A DNA stretch of 64,000 bases. Source: Macrobrachium rosenbergii (taxonomy: Eukaryota > Arthropoda > Malacostraca > Decapoda > Palaemonidae). Below, one piece after another: positions 49,406-59,960 of this stretch. The notes below the pieces were generated by a model, which had not been told where the DNA came from, ran no database searches, and worked only from the letters and a program-made list of their open reading frames with translations. Position 1 is the first letter of the stretch. Every line of letters starts with the position of its first letter. The stretch is taken from positions 22,618,647 to 22,682,646 of the forward strand of contig NC_089762.1 in NCBI RefSeq assembly GCF_040412425.1. The letters are read 5' to 3'. Both the position numbers and the translations under genes were made by a program.

Positions 49406-49705
49406 TCGCCTCTCCATTCTTGTGTTTTGCTCCTCATATGTACATTAATCATGTCATATATGTTACTTGTTATTATTTCAGATTCTTTATGTATCTCATT
49501 GTATGCATCATTGTATGGCCTTTTACATATTCTGTAACCCATTATATATGTCTTCTTATGCCGGTTAACAAACACAGTTTCTGTATGGACGCAGCGGGGG
49601 GGCTCAGGTCGCCCGCTACCTTTCCGTCCGCTTTCCACATCATAAACACCTGTCGAGAATAATAAAGGATCAGTCTTTCACTTCTGACATTTCTTGAACC
49701 TCACA
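49406..49705 (+). repeat. G4 3' LTR, 5' truncated
   Basis: Lacks about the first 20 bp of the LTR and otherwise matches 45660-45979; ends TTCTTGAACCTCACA. Confidence 0.87.
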
Positions 49706-49996
49706 CGATAAATGACCAACATTTTGAAAAATTTCACGTTAGATGATTGAGGAAAAGAGTCAAAGAAGAAACCATATTTCAAATCCAAATAAAAGCATGT
49801 TAATTAATAAAATAATATTGAAGAATCATTAGCAAAATTATATAGATAAAGAAATTATTCTACCATAATCATTGTCAAAAGCAAAAAAAAAAAAAAACTC
49901 GTAACGTTATCATGTGACGCCACACCCAGGCAGGAAAGATAAACTTTCTCGTTGCTTGCACTGATAAGATTATCTCACACCACATTATCTCGCAGG
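49706..49996. other. Spacer, nothing recognised
   Basis: AT-rich, with an A-run near 49883. Confidence 0.4.
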
Positions 49997-50107
49997 TCTA
50001 ATGTTTCAACTGCCAATATTGCTCGGCAGTTTGGCGTAAATAGAACAACTGTGTATAGATGGATACAACAGCAGAGAGAAAGAGGAAATATGATAAATTT
50101 ATTGTAA
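49997..50107 (+). pseudogene. Transposase helix-turn-helix fragment
   Basis: Encodes NVSTANIARQFGVNRTTVYR then WIQQQRERGN before a stop. This is a classic helix-turn-helix with A-R-x-F-G-V-x-R-x-T-V as in the DNA-binding part of Tc1/mariner-group transposases. No catalytic domain follows. Confidence 0.6.
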
Positions 50108-50138
50108 AAGGTGGAGGCTGACCCCATGGTTGCATATC

Positions 50139-50553
50139 GTTGAAGATCGTCATCAGATGATCTTTTAAGAGATGCAAAAGAAATGAGCAGGAGAAAGTTA
50201 CTGCTACTTTATTGGAGACGCAGGCCATTTATATAGCGGCGGACTGACGTCACACAAAGGAATAAAATGGAACCTCGGTGACCAGAGGTCAGTTACACTT
50301 GACAATAATTACAATGCATAAATACAATTCTTGTGCAAAGAAAAATGGACAGTGACCGACATGACAACATTCTGATACATGTACAAAAGAGACAGATACA
50401 AAATAAATTAGTAACAGGTATAAATGTACATAGAAAGGCATGGCTGGTTCGATATGGCTGATTTTGCGTGACCCGCTCCTATAGGAGAGGAATTGAAAGA
50501 AAACAGGTCGCTCATCACAGATCACAGAAGACTCACTCAGCAGAGACTTTACA
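50139..50553 (-). repeat. LTR-like block
   Basis: On the minus strand starts TGTAAAGTCTCTGCTGAG. It includes TATAAATGGCC and CAATAAAGTAGCAGTAAC and ends near TTTTGCATCTCTTAAAAG. Its 3' part resembles the solo LTR at 42863-43245. ATATC on both sides (50134-50138 and 50554-50558) could be a 5-bp target duplication, but the end does not finish in CA, so the inner boundary is unsure. Confidence 0.55.
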
Positions 50554-50711
50554 ATATCATAGGCGTACGAGCCAGGTGGGCTGCAGCCCCCCAAAGATTT
50601 GGGCTTTATGTAATACTTGTAAATGTTGGTGAAATTTAGCAGTTAACCTTCATTTTTACTTGGTGTGTAGAATAAATGTCCAGTGTCTTCATGAAGTGTG
50701 GTTTTGTCCTT

Positions 50712-51720
<1,009 letters not shown>

Positions 51721-51727
51721 TAGTTTG

Positions 51728-52560
51728 TTCCAACGAATCTTCTGTATCAAACTGTGTATGTTTCTGTTTGTTGAAGACATGTTTAATTCCAGTAGGCCTT
51801 TGTTTGAAGATAGATTCAGAGAAAAGACGAGGTGAAGGAATTTGTTTGGGATGAGCCATCTTCCAAGATTCTGCTAGATCTTAGAAAAGTAAGATGAAAA
51901 TGTTGTTCTTAAAACGGATACAGAAATAGAATATGGCCCTGCCTTGACCTGGGGATGAGCATCCGACACCTTCAACCAGCTCCGCCCTCCTCGAGTTGGC
52001 AGCAGTTATACATGAATAGATGGTTGAATGGATAAATAGATGGTTGATACAAAACAGGAGCGTCTTCCGGAGAGACATATCTTTTCTCCCTAAGCATTAA
52101 TACTGGTATTGGCATCTCAGAAGAATAAGACTTTGATGGTTCATGAGTTCAGGTTTCCACTGATGTATGTTTCATCACCATAGCTGTTGTTGTTTGTCAG
52201 CAAACACAGATTCTGAACCTGTCCGTTTTACCTGTCTGTGTGTAGTCAGTCTTTCTTCCAAGATTCTGATTTATGGTCTCTGTGTAAATAGAAAAGACGA
52301 GGGTGAAGGAATTTAAAGATGTGTCATATCTTATTAATACTGGTTGATGTTGTTCTTGTTTAAGTGTCTAGTAATAGTTCATGAATAGATGGTTGAATGG
52401 ATAAATAGATAAGTATACTCTTAGGAGAGACTATCTTATTAATACTGGTATTGGCATCTCAGAATAAGTTTGATGGTAGGTATAAAAATGCACTCGTGCG
52501 TCAGTCTTTCTCGAGCTCGAGTCTCTGTGTGTGTTTAAAGATGTGTCATGGGGCGCAAGG
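51728..52560. repeat. Scrambled, internally repeated LTR-derived sequence
   Basis: Pieces resemble the G5 LTR (CCAACGAATCTTCTGTATC near 51730; ATGTATGTTTCATCACC and CAAACACAGATTCTG near 52163-52212). A block GAATAGATGGTTGAATGG ... CTGGTATTGGCATCTCAG appears at 52013-52122 and again at 52384-52462. AAAAGACGAGG...GAAGGAATTT occurs at 51830 and 52290. Confidence 0.6.
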
Positions 52561-53380
52561 TTTTAGTGTCTTAATAGGGATTTCTGGGCTTTAGTTCATA
52601 TTGGGGAATGTTTAGGTAGGTATAAAGTGCGCAGTGTGTGTAATTGCGGTATCTTGACTGCTTGTGTGTAGTAAAACGCGCGAGTGTTCCTTTTAATTTT
52701 CTCTCTCTCTCACTTTCTTTGGTGAGAAGCTTCTCGCATCGTCAAGCAGAGGTGTACATAAGTGTTAGCTTTTTTTTTATTGTTAATTTTAGTGTCAGAT
52801 TGGATTGTTTTTTTTATTACACCACAACTAATTTTTGGGCAGGACTGTAGTGATGTCATCCCCTGAGTGACGTGTCAGGTGACATCATTAGTTTGGGCGG
52901 AGTGTCTCGCATTCTGCACCATCCTATGGGGAGCGCACATGCATTTTGAGAGTGCCTTATATGTTTTTTATATAGCAATCGGCAGTTCACATCGGCATTT
53001 AGGGTTTAATAAAGGGGAGTATTTTATTATTGTATTATCTCTAGGGACTTTGATAATTGGGTAGTAATTTATTTGACATTTGTTGAGTTACTGTAAGTAA
53101 ACATTTCTTACACAAGTGTGTACATTTCTTAGATTTTTTTAAACTTTTTTTTTTATAATCACATACATATGTGTTTTATTTTGGGTGCATACATGCATGT
53201 ACGTAAAGAGAGAGCTGTTGCTGTAAGCTTACTCAGCAGTTTTTTGTCTTGATGACAGGAGAGGCAGACGTGTCTCCGAAGTTTTGTCCCCAGCGTTTTT
53301 TCTGTGTGCTTTGGTAGACCTTGGATGATGAGATAGGGGGAATGGGGTATTGCACTGGGGGGAGGGGAGGGGAGAGAATG

Positions 53381-53438
<58 letters not shown>

Positions 53439-53869
53439 TCTATCTGCTCGAGTCCCATTTTCTTTATGTGAGGGTAGACTCCCATTTTCTTTACTTGGGG
53501 GAAGACTGAGGGTTTTTTCTTGGTTTGCCCTTGAAGACGTGAAGTTCATCTTGACATACTTTGTGGTCAGTTGTGCGCTCAGTCCACCCTTTTTTTTTTC
53601 CCATGAGACTTTGGATTTAATTTTGGGTTTAATTAATTTTGAATTTAGTATTGTGTTTAGTTAATTTTGGATTTAATTGATTTTGGATTTAATTATGAGT
53701 TTGATTAGTACTTTCTTTTGAGTTTTGGGATTAACATTGTGGGTTTCGTACTGTGTGGGAATTCTTTCAGGGGAAATTGTTTTTTCTTGTATTTTTTTTT
53801 ATAAGGGGTATCCTTTTGCAGGACTTGGGAAATTTTGTATTTGGGATCAGCCAAGAATAGTTAACGGAT
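52561..53869. other. Unrecognised region upstream of the zinc-knuckle ORF
   Basis: T-rich, with a (CT)n tract at 53390-53435 and repeated GGATTTAATT-type words at 53610-53710. No gene recognised. Confidence 0.4.
53390..53435. repeat. (CT)n microsatellite
   Basis: Pure CT tract. Confidence 0.95.
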
Positions 53870-54103
53870 TTGATCAAGAAGAGGAAAGTTGCAAAAATGA
53901 GGAGAGGAAATAGCGATCAGAGATTCCTTAGATCAGCCTATGGTTGCGTAGGGCGCAGAGATTCAGTCCGCGTTTTGAAGGGTTTTGTTGAAATTCGGAA
54001 TAGCCAAAGGTCGATGGTGGGGTTGAGTTCTCGGGTTCCACAGATTCGTTGTTATAATTGTTATATGCACGGACACATTAAGAGATTTTGTCGTGTTAAA
54101 TAA
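53870..54103 (+). CDS. Short ORF with a CCHC zinc knuckle, probably a retroelement Gag/ORF1 C-terminus
   Basis: A 77-residue open frame, basic throughout (IKKRKVAKMRRGN at the start), ending in CYNCYMHGHIKRFCRVK. This fits C-x2-C-x4-H-x4-C, the zinc knuckle that binds RNA in retroelement Gag and LINE ORF1 proteins. The Met start is arbitrary: the true protein may begin upstream in T-rich DNA or be truncated. The stop codon lies inside the first monomer of the 35-bp minisatellite. LINE sequence follows beyond the array, so this could be the ORF1 end of that LINE. A host zinc-knuckle gene cannot be excluded but is not supported. Confidence 0.5.
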   Translation: MIKKRKVAKMRRGNSDQRFLRSAYGCVGRRDSVRVLKGFVEIRNSQRSMVGLSSRVPQIRCYNCYMHGHIKRFCRVK

Positions 54104-56632
54104 AATTTGTAAATGGAGAAATGCTTTACATAAAATAAAATATGTAAATGGAGAGATACTTTAGACAGAATAAAATATGTAAATGGAGAGATACTGTAAA
54201 CATAATAAAATATGTAAATAGAGAGATACTTTAGACAGAATCAAATATGTATATGGAGAAATGTTTTAGACAGAATAAAATATGTAAATGGAGAGATACT
54301 GTAAACAGAATAAAATATGTAAATAGAGAGATACTTTAAAAAAATAAAATATGTAAATGGAGAGATACTGTAAACAGAATAAAATATGTAAATGGAGAGA
54401 TACTTTAGACAGAATAAAATATGTAAATGGACAGATACTTTAAACAGAATAGAATATGTAAATGGAGAGATACTTTAGACAGAATAAAATATGTAAATGA
54501 AGAGATACTTTAAACAGTATAAAATATGCAAATGTGGAGAGATACTTTTTACAGAATAAAATATTTAAATGGAGAGATGCTTTAAACAGAATAAAGTATG
54601 TAAATAGATATATACTTTAAACAGAATAAAATATGTAAATGGAGAGATACTTTAGACAGAATAAAATATGTAAATGGAGAGATACTTTAAACAGAATAGA
54701 ATATGTAAATGGAGAGATACTTTAGACAGAATAAAATATGTAAATGAAGAGATGCTTTAAACAGTATAAAATATGTAAATGCGGAGAGATACTTGAGACA
54801 GAATAAAATATGTAAATGGAGAGATACTTTAAACAGAAAAAATAGGTAAATGGAAAGATATTTTAACAGAATAAAATGCGTAAATGGAGAGATACTTTAA
54901 ACAGAATAAAATATGTAAATGGGGAGATACTTTAAACAGAATAAAATATGTAAATGGAGATATACTTAAAACAGAATAAAATATGTAAATGAAGAGATAC
55001 CTTAGACAATAAAAAATGTAAATGGAGAGATACTTTAAACAGAATAAAGTATGTAAATGGAGAGATACTTTAAACAGAATAAAGTATGTAAATGGAGAGA
55101 TACTTTAAACAGAATAAAGTATGTAAATGGAGAGATACTTTAGACAAAATAAAATATGTAAATGAAGAGAGACTTTAAACAGAATAAAATATGCAGATGT
55201 GGAGAGATAGTTTAGACAATAAAATATATAAATGGAGAGATACTTTAAACAGAAAAAATAGGTAAATGGAGAGATATTTTAACAGAATAAGATGTGTAGA
55301 TGGAGAGATACTTTAAACAGAATAAAATATGTCAATGGGATATACTTTAAACAGAATAATATATGTAATGGAGAGATACTTTAAACAGAATAAAATATGT
55401 AAATGGAGAGATACTTTAAACAGAATAAAATATGTAAATGGAGAGATACTTTAAACAGAATAAATGATATAAATGGAGAGGTAGTTTAAACAGAATTAAA
55501 TGAGTAAATGGAGAGATACCTTAGACAGAATAAAATATGCAAATGGAGAGATACTTTAAACAGAAAAATATATGTGAATGGAGAGATACTTTAAACAGAA
55601 TAAAATATGTAAATGGAGAGATTCTTTAAAAAGAATAAAATATGTAAATAGAGAGATACTGTAGACAATAAAATGTGTAAATGGAGAGATACTGAAAACA
55701 GAATAAAGTATGTAAATGGAGAGATACTTTAGACATAATAAAACATGTAAATGGAGAGATAATTCAAACAGAATAAAGTATGTAAATGGAGAGGCAGTTT
55801 AAACAGAACAGAATATGTAAATAAAGAGAAACTTTAGACAGAATATGTAAATAGAGAGATACTTTAAACAGAATAAAATATGTAAATGGAGAGATACTTT
55901 AAACAGAATAAAACATATAAATGGAGAGATACTTTAAACAGAAAAAAATATGGAAATGGAAAGATATTTTAGACAATAAAATACGTAAATGAAGAGATAC
56001 TTTAGACAGAATAAAATATGTAAATGGGGAGATACTTTAGACAGAATAAAATATGTAAATGGAGAGATACTTTAAACAGAATAAAGTATGTAAATGGAGA
56101 GAGATACTTTAAACAATAAAATTTGTAAATGGAGAGATACTTTAGATATAATAAAATATGTAAATGGAGAGCTTCTTTAAGCAGAATAAAATATGTAAAT
56201 GGAAGAGCTTCTTTAAGCAGAATAAAATATGTAAATGGGGAGGTTCTTTAAGCAGAATAAAATATGTAAATGGAGAGATACTTTAGACAGAATAAAATAT
56301 GTAAATATGGAGACTTTAAATAGAGTAAAATATGTAAATAGAGAGATACTTTAAAAAGAATAAAATATGTAAATGGAGAGATACTTTAGACAGAATAAAA
56401 TATGTAAATGGAGAGACTTTTAACAGTATAAAACATGTAAATGGAGAGATACTTAAAAAATAATAAAATATGTATTTGGAGAGGTACTTTAAACAGAATA
56501 AAATATGTAAATGGAGAGATACTTCAGACAGAATAAAATATGTAAACGGAGAGATACTTTAAACATAATAAATATGTAAATGGAGAGATACTTTGAACAG
56601 AATAAAATATGTAAATGGAGAGATGCTGTTTA
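54104..56632 (+). repeat. 35-bp minisatellite, about 70 copies
   Basis: Monomers alternate around AATAAAATATGTAAATGGAG followed by AGATACTTTAAACAG. Common variants are TTTAGACAG for TTTAAACAG and 1-3-bp indels. The array is continuous over 2.5 kb and moderately diverged. A patchy higher-order alternation of the -AAACAG and -AGACAG types is visible. Confidence 0.95.
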
Positions 56633-57151
56633 AAATGAATGTAGGGTTGAGTCGATGGAGTTAATATTTTAAAGATGTACAGTAAGTGTGAATACAGAAG
56701 AGAGGCAAGAGATCATGGAGGTATTTTGGATTAAATATGATAGATGATGGTAGTATGAGAGAAGAATTCAGTCACAAGGTTAAGCAAGGAAGGTACCACG
56801 GTGCATGCAAAAGATGGGATCCAGTTTGGAGTGTCTATGGGAACCATGGTAGGAATGCATTTGAGAATTGTTGAGCCAACTTTCCTTTAAGGAAATGAAG
56901 TGGGGATGTTAAAATAAAATAAAAGATAAATATGGAAGCTGCTGAGATGGGGTGTTTGCACATATAGGGCATAAGAAGAATTTAGTTGATAAGAAATGCA
57001 GATATGTAGAAGATTTGACAGGGTTAACTTAGATAAGAGGTGTTTTGAGAATATTTTGAGATGGTATGTTCATGGGAAAAGCATAGGGGGTTATAGGTTA
57101 GTGAAAAGAGTGTGTAATTTACTAGTACATGGAGTGTGGTAGAGAGGATGG
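56633..57151 (+). pseudogene. LINE ORF2 remnant, left part
   Basis: Starts GATGCTGTTTAAAATGAATG, homologous to the LINE piece at 27478. It includes DGSMREEFSHKVKQGR near 56748 and disordered pieces of the C-terminal region. It is interrupted at 57151 by G5 and resumes at 59208. Confidence 0.6.
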
Positions 57152-57820
57152 TGTGTGCGTGTGTTCGTCATCCATCGGAGTGGACAAGACAACAAGAGCA
57201 TCTCGTTTTCTTTCTCTAAAGGAATGCGATTTCAACCATACAATATTTCCGTCTGTTTCTCCCTAACCATTGTTGTCTTGATGTATGTACAATCACCACT
57301 ACTTGCATTGCCATGCAAGCATTCTAATCATATATTCATAATGTTCCAACGAATCTTCTGTATCAAACTGTGTGTAAGTTTCTGTTTGTGAAGACGCCAA
57401 ACGTCTCGCCATTTCACATATATTATGCTACTGCATTGTATTCATTAATCTTTCTTGAATCTCAACCAATTGGCCATATGTAGAATTTCCTGGCCTTTCC
57501 ATTGATATATGTTTCATCACTGTATGTTAATCATGTCTCTCAATATCGCCATCTGTTTGTCTGCCGACAAACAGATGCCCGAGAGTGTACCTCTGTTTTT
57601 ACCTGTCTGTGTGTAGACGCTACTTTACCGCTCGCACGCATCAATAACATCTTCGAAGATTCTGTACATTATTGTTACGGGCTGCTCTAGGAGCAAGAGC
57701 CCGTGCTGGCACAAGGCCAGCTAAATCTAAAACAACAACATGTACATTAATCTCAGTGAGGAACTACCAATAAACCAGTAAACACCCAGCCAGTATGTTA
57801 CTCAATCCCCAGTCCTTACA
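57152..57820 (+). repeat. G5 5' LTR
   Basis: Starts TGTGTGCGTGTGTTCG and ends CCAGTCCTTACA. It lacks about the first 33 bp present in the 3' LTR. It has CAATAAACCAG as poly(A) signal region and one hairpin module. Confidence 0.85.
57675..57740 (+). repeat. Two-hairpin module in G5 5' LTR
   Basis: TTACGGGCTGCTCTAGGAGC, AAGAGCCCGT, then stem GCTGGC-ACAAG-GCCAGC and tail AAAACAACAACA. Flanked on both sides by TGTACATTA (57664-57672 and 57741-57749), like a 9-bp target duplication. Confidence 0.88.
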
Positions 57821-57821
57821 C

Positions 57822-57833
57822 TGGTGACCCCGG
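57822..57833 (+). other. G5 primer-binding site
   Basis: TGGTGACCCCGG one base after the LTR, identical to G1 and G4. Confidence 0.75.
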
Positions 57834-57834
57834 A

Positions 57835-58314
57835 GTGACCCGAAGGACCTGGCCGACCCAAGATGACGACCCATGCACCGACAGACCCTTCACTGCCTCA
57901 CTGCTTCCCGCCATTCCCGAGTTCTCAGTAGAAGTCCGACCCTCCGAGATGACCCACACCACCACCGGAGCCCTGGATGCCTCCTCCAGGAAACCTGAAG
58001 CCGCCCCCGCACTCGTACTGGACGAGCTGACCAACGAAGGACCAGCCAACGTCATCCTTCAGTCTGCTGCCGCCCCTCTCGAGCTGGCTACCAAGGATCA
58101 GCCGCCGTCATCCTTCAGCCCTCGAGCCGGCCACCGAAGGATCATCCGACATCACCCTTCAACCCGCTCCCGTCCTCCTCCTCGAGCTCCTGCCGGCCGG
58201 TGCCACCCTTCAGCCTCCTACCCGCCCCTAGCCCGAGCCCTTCGAGCCAACTACAATTGTCGGCAAGACAATTTCCACATCGATGCCTCGCTTGGGGGGG
58301 GGGGAGTATTGTAA
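57835..58314 (+). CDS. G5 internal ORF, proline/alanine-rich, unknown
   Basis: About 159 residues, from MTRRTWPTQDDDPCTDRP, rich in Pro, Ala, Ser and Arg, with repeated segments around P-A-N-V-I-L and L-E-L-A. The first part resembles a Gag leader only in composition. No CHCC finger, protease or RT motif is seen. GC content is far above the surrounding DNA. The end runs into the poly-G polypurine tract. It could be a decayed gag remnant or fortuitous. Confidence 0.4.
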   Translation: MTRRTWPTQDDDPCTDRPFTASLLPAIPEFSVEVRPSEMTHTTTGALDASSRKPEAAPALVLDELTNEGPANVILQSAAAPLELATKDQPPSSFSPRAGHRRIIRHHPSTRSRPPPRAPAGRCHPSASYPPLARALRANYNCRQDNFHIDASLGGGGVL

Positions 58315-58440
58315 GAGCCCGTCGCCGTCTCTTCCAAACACAACCGCACCGCACCCTCTGCCTGAGCAGTCGTCTCCGCAGCTGGGCCGATTAATCAGAC
58401 GTTACCCACGTCTTGGGGGAGAGTATTTGTAAGAGCCTGA
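58293..58440 (+). repeat. Duplicated polypurine tract and LTR start in G5
   Basis: A poly-G tract GGGGGGGGGGAGTATT followed by TGTAAGAGCCCGTCGCCGTC (58310) is repeated about 118 bp later as TTGGGGGAGAGTATT and TGTAAGAGCCTGACGCCGTC (58428). The element therefore has two candidate 3' LTR starts. Confidence 0.8.
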
Positions 58441-58979
58441 CGCCGTCCCTTCCAAACACGTGTGTGTGCGTGTGTTCGTCGTCCGTCGGAGTGGACAAGA
58501 CAACAAGAGCATCTCGTTTTCTTTCTCTAAAGGAACGTGATTTCAACCATACAATATTTCTCCCTAACCATTGTTGTCTTGATGTATGTACAATCACCAC
58601 TACTTGCATTGCCATGCAAGCATTCTAATCATGTACTCATAATGTTCCAACGAATCTTCTGTATCAAACTGTGTGTATGTTTCTGTTTGTGAAGACGCCA
58701 AACGTCTCGCCATTTCACATATATTATGCTACTGCATTGTATTCATTAATCTGTCTTGAATCTCATGCAATTGGCCATATGTAGAATTTCCTGGCCTTTC
58801 CATTGATAAATGTTTCATCACTGTATGTTAATTATGTCTCTCAGTATCGCCATCTGTTTGTCTGCCGACAAACACAGATGCCCGAGTCTGTACCTCTGTT
58901 TTTACCTGCCTGTGTGTATAGACGCTACTTTACCGCTCGCACGCATCAATAACATCTTTGAAGATTCTGTACATTATTG

Positions 58980-59046
58980 TTACGGGCTGCTCTAGGAGCA
59001 AGAGCCCGTGCTGGCACAAGGCCAGCTAAATCTAAAACAACAACAA
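58980..59046 (+). repeat. Two-hairpin module in G5 3' LTR, copy 1
   Basis: Same module as 57675, followed by CGTGTACATTA. Confidence 0.87.
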
Positions 59047-59057
59047 CGTGTACATTA

Positions 59058-59123
59058 TTACGGGCTGCTCTAGGAGCAAGAACCCATGCTGGCACAAGGC
59101 CAGCTAAATCTAAAACAACAACA
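59058..59123 (+). repeat. Two-hairpin module in G5 3' LTR, copy 2
   Basis: Tandem second copy with two substitutions in the first stem (AGAACCCATG for AGAGCCCGTG). Confidence 0.87.
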
Positions 59124-59207
59124 TGTACATTAATCTCAGTAAGGAACTACCAATAAACCAGTAAACACCCAGCCAGTATGTCTCTCAATCCCCAGTCCTT
59201 ACAATGG

Positions 59208-59395
59208 TACTGAAAGTGCTGGAATGATGTGTGAAAGAGATGGAGTGGAGAGGCCCTAATATTCAGGAAGGGAGAGAATGCACGTACAGTGCATGTAATG
59301 AGTTTGATATACTGCTGATGAACTTTTTGTGTAGGTGTATTAAATGGGTAATGTTGTAGAAATTCTCTGCGCAAGGGTTTCATTCACAGCTCTGT
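59208..59395 (+). pseudogene. LINE ORF2 remnant, right part
   Basis: Encodes MEWRGPNIQEGRECTYSAC, matching the conserved ORF2 end (L-N-I-Q-E-G-R-E-C-A), and continues the copy broken by G5. Confidence 0.6.
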
Positions 59396-59448
59396 AGTTA
59401 AAGTGTGAATATAACTTTGATTGTTGTGTGTTTGTCTCTGTGGTGCAT

Positions 59449-59450
<2 letters not shown>

Positions 59451-59479
<29 letters not shown>

Positions 59480-59526
59480 ACACACACACGCACGCACACA
59501 CACACATATATGTGTGTGTGTGTGTG
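59451..59526. repeat. (CT)n, (AC)n, (TG)n compound microsatellite
   Basis: Three adjacent dinucleotide tracts directly before a PLE fragment. Confidence 0.95.
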
Positions 59527-59960
59527 AATAACTGAATCACGAAAATATGGAATGTGATGAATATATAAATAAAGACAAAATCCACGAAGGAAAGAGAAAC
59601 AGTGGAGTGCTGCGAGGCCTTTCAACTTGTCGTCCTTTACTTAGCAGACTGAGGAAATATAAAAATAAGTTTACAAAGAAAGCTCATATAAATGATAGAT
59701 GGGGATTACAAGGAAAAAATATGTACCTGGAATCCAACACAACTGAAGAATTAGCAGAACTGCCAAAACAGGGTTAAATATTTAAGAGGTTTTACAAAGG
59801 ATTAGGACCGACCGTTCAGAAGCAGGGACAGGACAATTAAAAGATTATACAATGAGGTGAGTTACCACCAAAAAACGTGATAAAAAAACATCTCAGTAAT
59901 GATCTTTTTTGTAAACAATAACAATTTTTGCAAGATGGACATTTTTACAAATAAAAAAAA
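59527..59960 (+). pseudogene. Penelope-like element fragment, plus-strand half of an inverted pair
   Basis: Begins AATAACTGAATCACGAAAA next to (TG)n and encodes KIHEGKRNSGVLRGLSTCRP, KFTKKAHINDRWGLQG and EELAELPKQG. It then runs with shifts into the start of a GIY-YIG domain (NVIKKHLSNDLF). It mirrors the minus-strand copy that follows, to which it is joined tail-to-tail near 59960. RT is absent. Confidence 0.65.

Larger units (their letters stand above)
45638..49705 (+). mobile_element. Ty3/gypsy LTR retrotransposon G4 (CsRn1-like), deleted at 3' end
   Basis: Plus-strand element with 5' LTR, primer-binding site, gag, protease, RT, RNase H and most of integrase. The integrase end and the start of the 3' LTR are deleted (junction about 49405). 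The expected duplication of CATG (45634-45637) is absent after 49705, where CGAT follows, so the 3' flank has been rearranged. It lies in the same LINE remnant as G3 and the solo LTR. Confidence 0.9.
57152..59203 (+). mobile_element. Short non-autonomous LTR retrotransposon G5
   Basis: 2.05 kb with two LTRs, a tRNA-Trp-type primer-binding site, polypurine tracts and the 4-bp target duplication ATGG (57148-57151 and 59204-59207). The internal region of only about 0.6 kb encodes no polymerase, protease or integrase. It must have moved using enzymes of a full-length relative, probably a CsRn1-type gypsy element like G2, with which it shares primer site, polypurine tract style and the hairpin module. 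Confidence 0.88.
58428..59203 (+). repeat. G5 3' LTR
   Basis: 776 bp, ends CCAGTCCTTACA. Differs from the 5' LTR by the extra first 33 bp and by a second hairpin module. Confidence 0.87.

Noticed and set aside
53229..53549. Arg-Glu-rich ORF on the minus strand
   Set aside because: Produced by the (CT)n microsatellite at 53390-53435.
54104..56632. CRISPR array or centromeric satellite
   Set aside because: Monomers are contiguous 35-bp units without unique spacers, and the array is only 2.5 kb, flanked by retroelement pieces. Minisatellite is the simpler reading.
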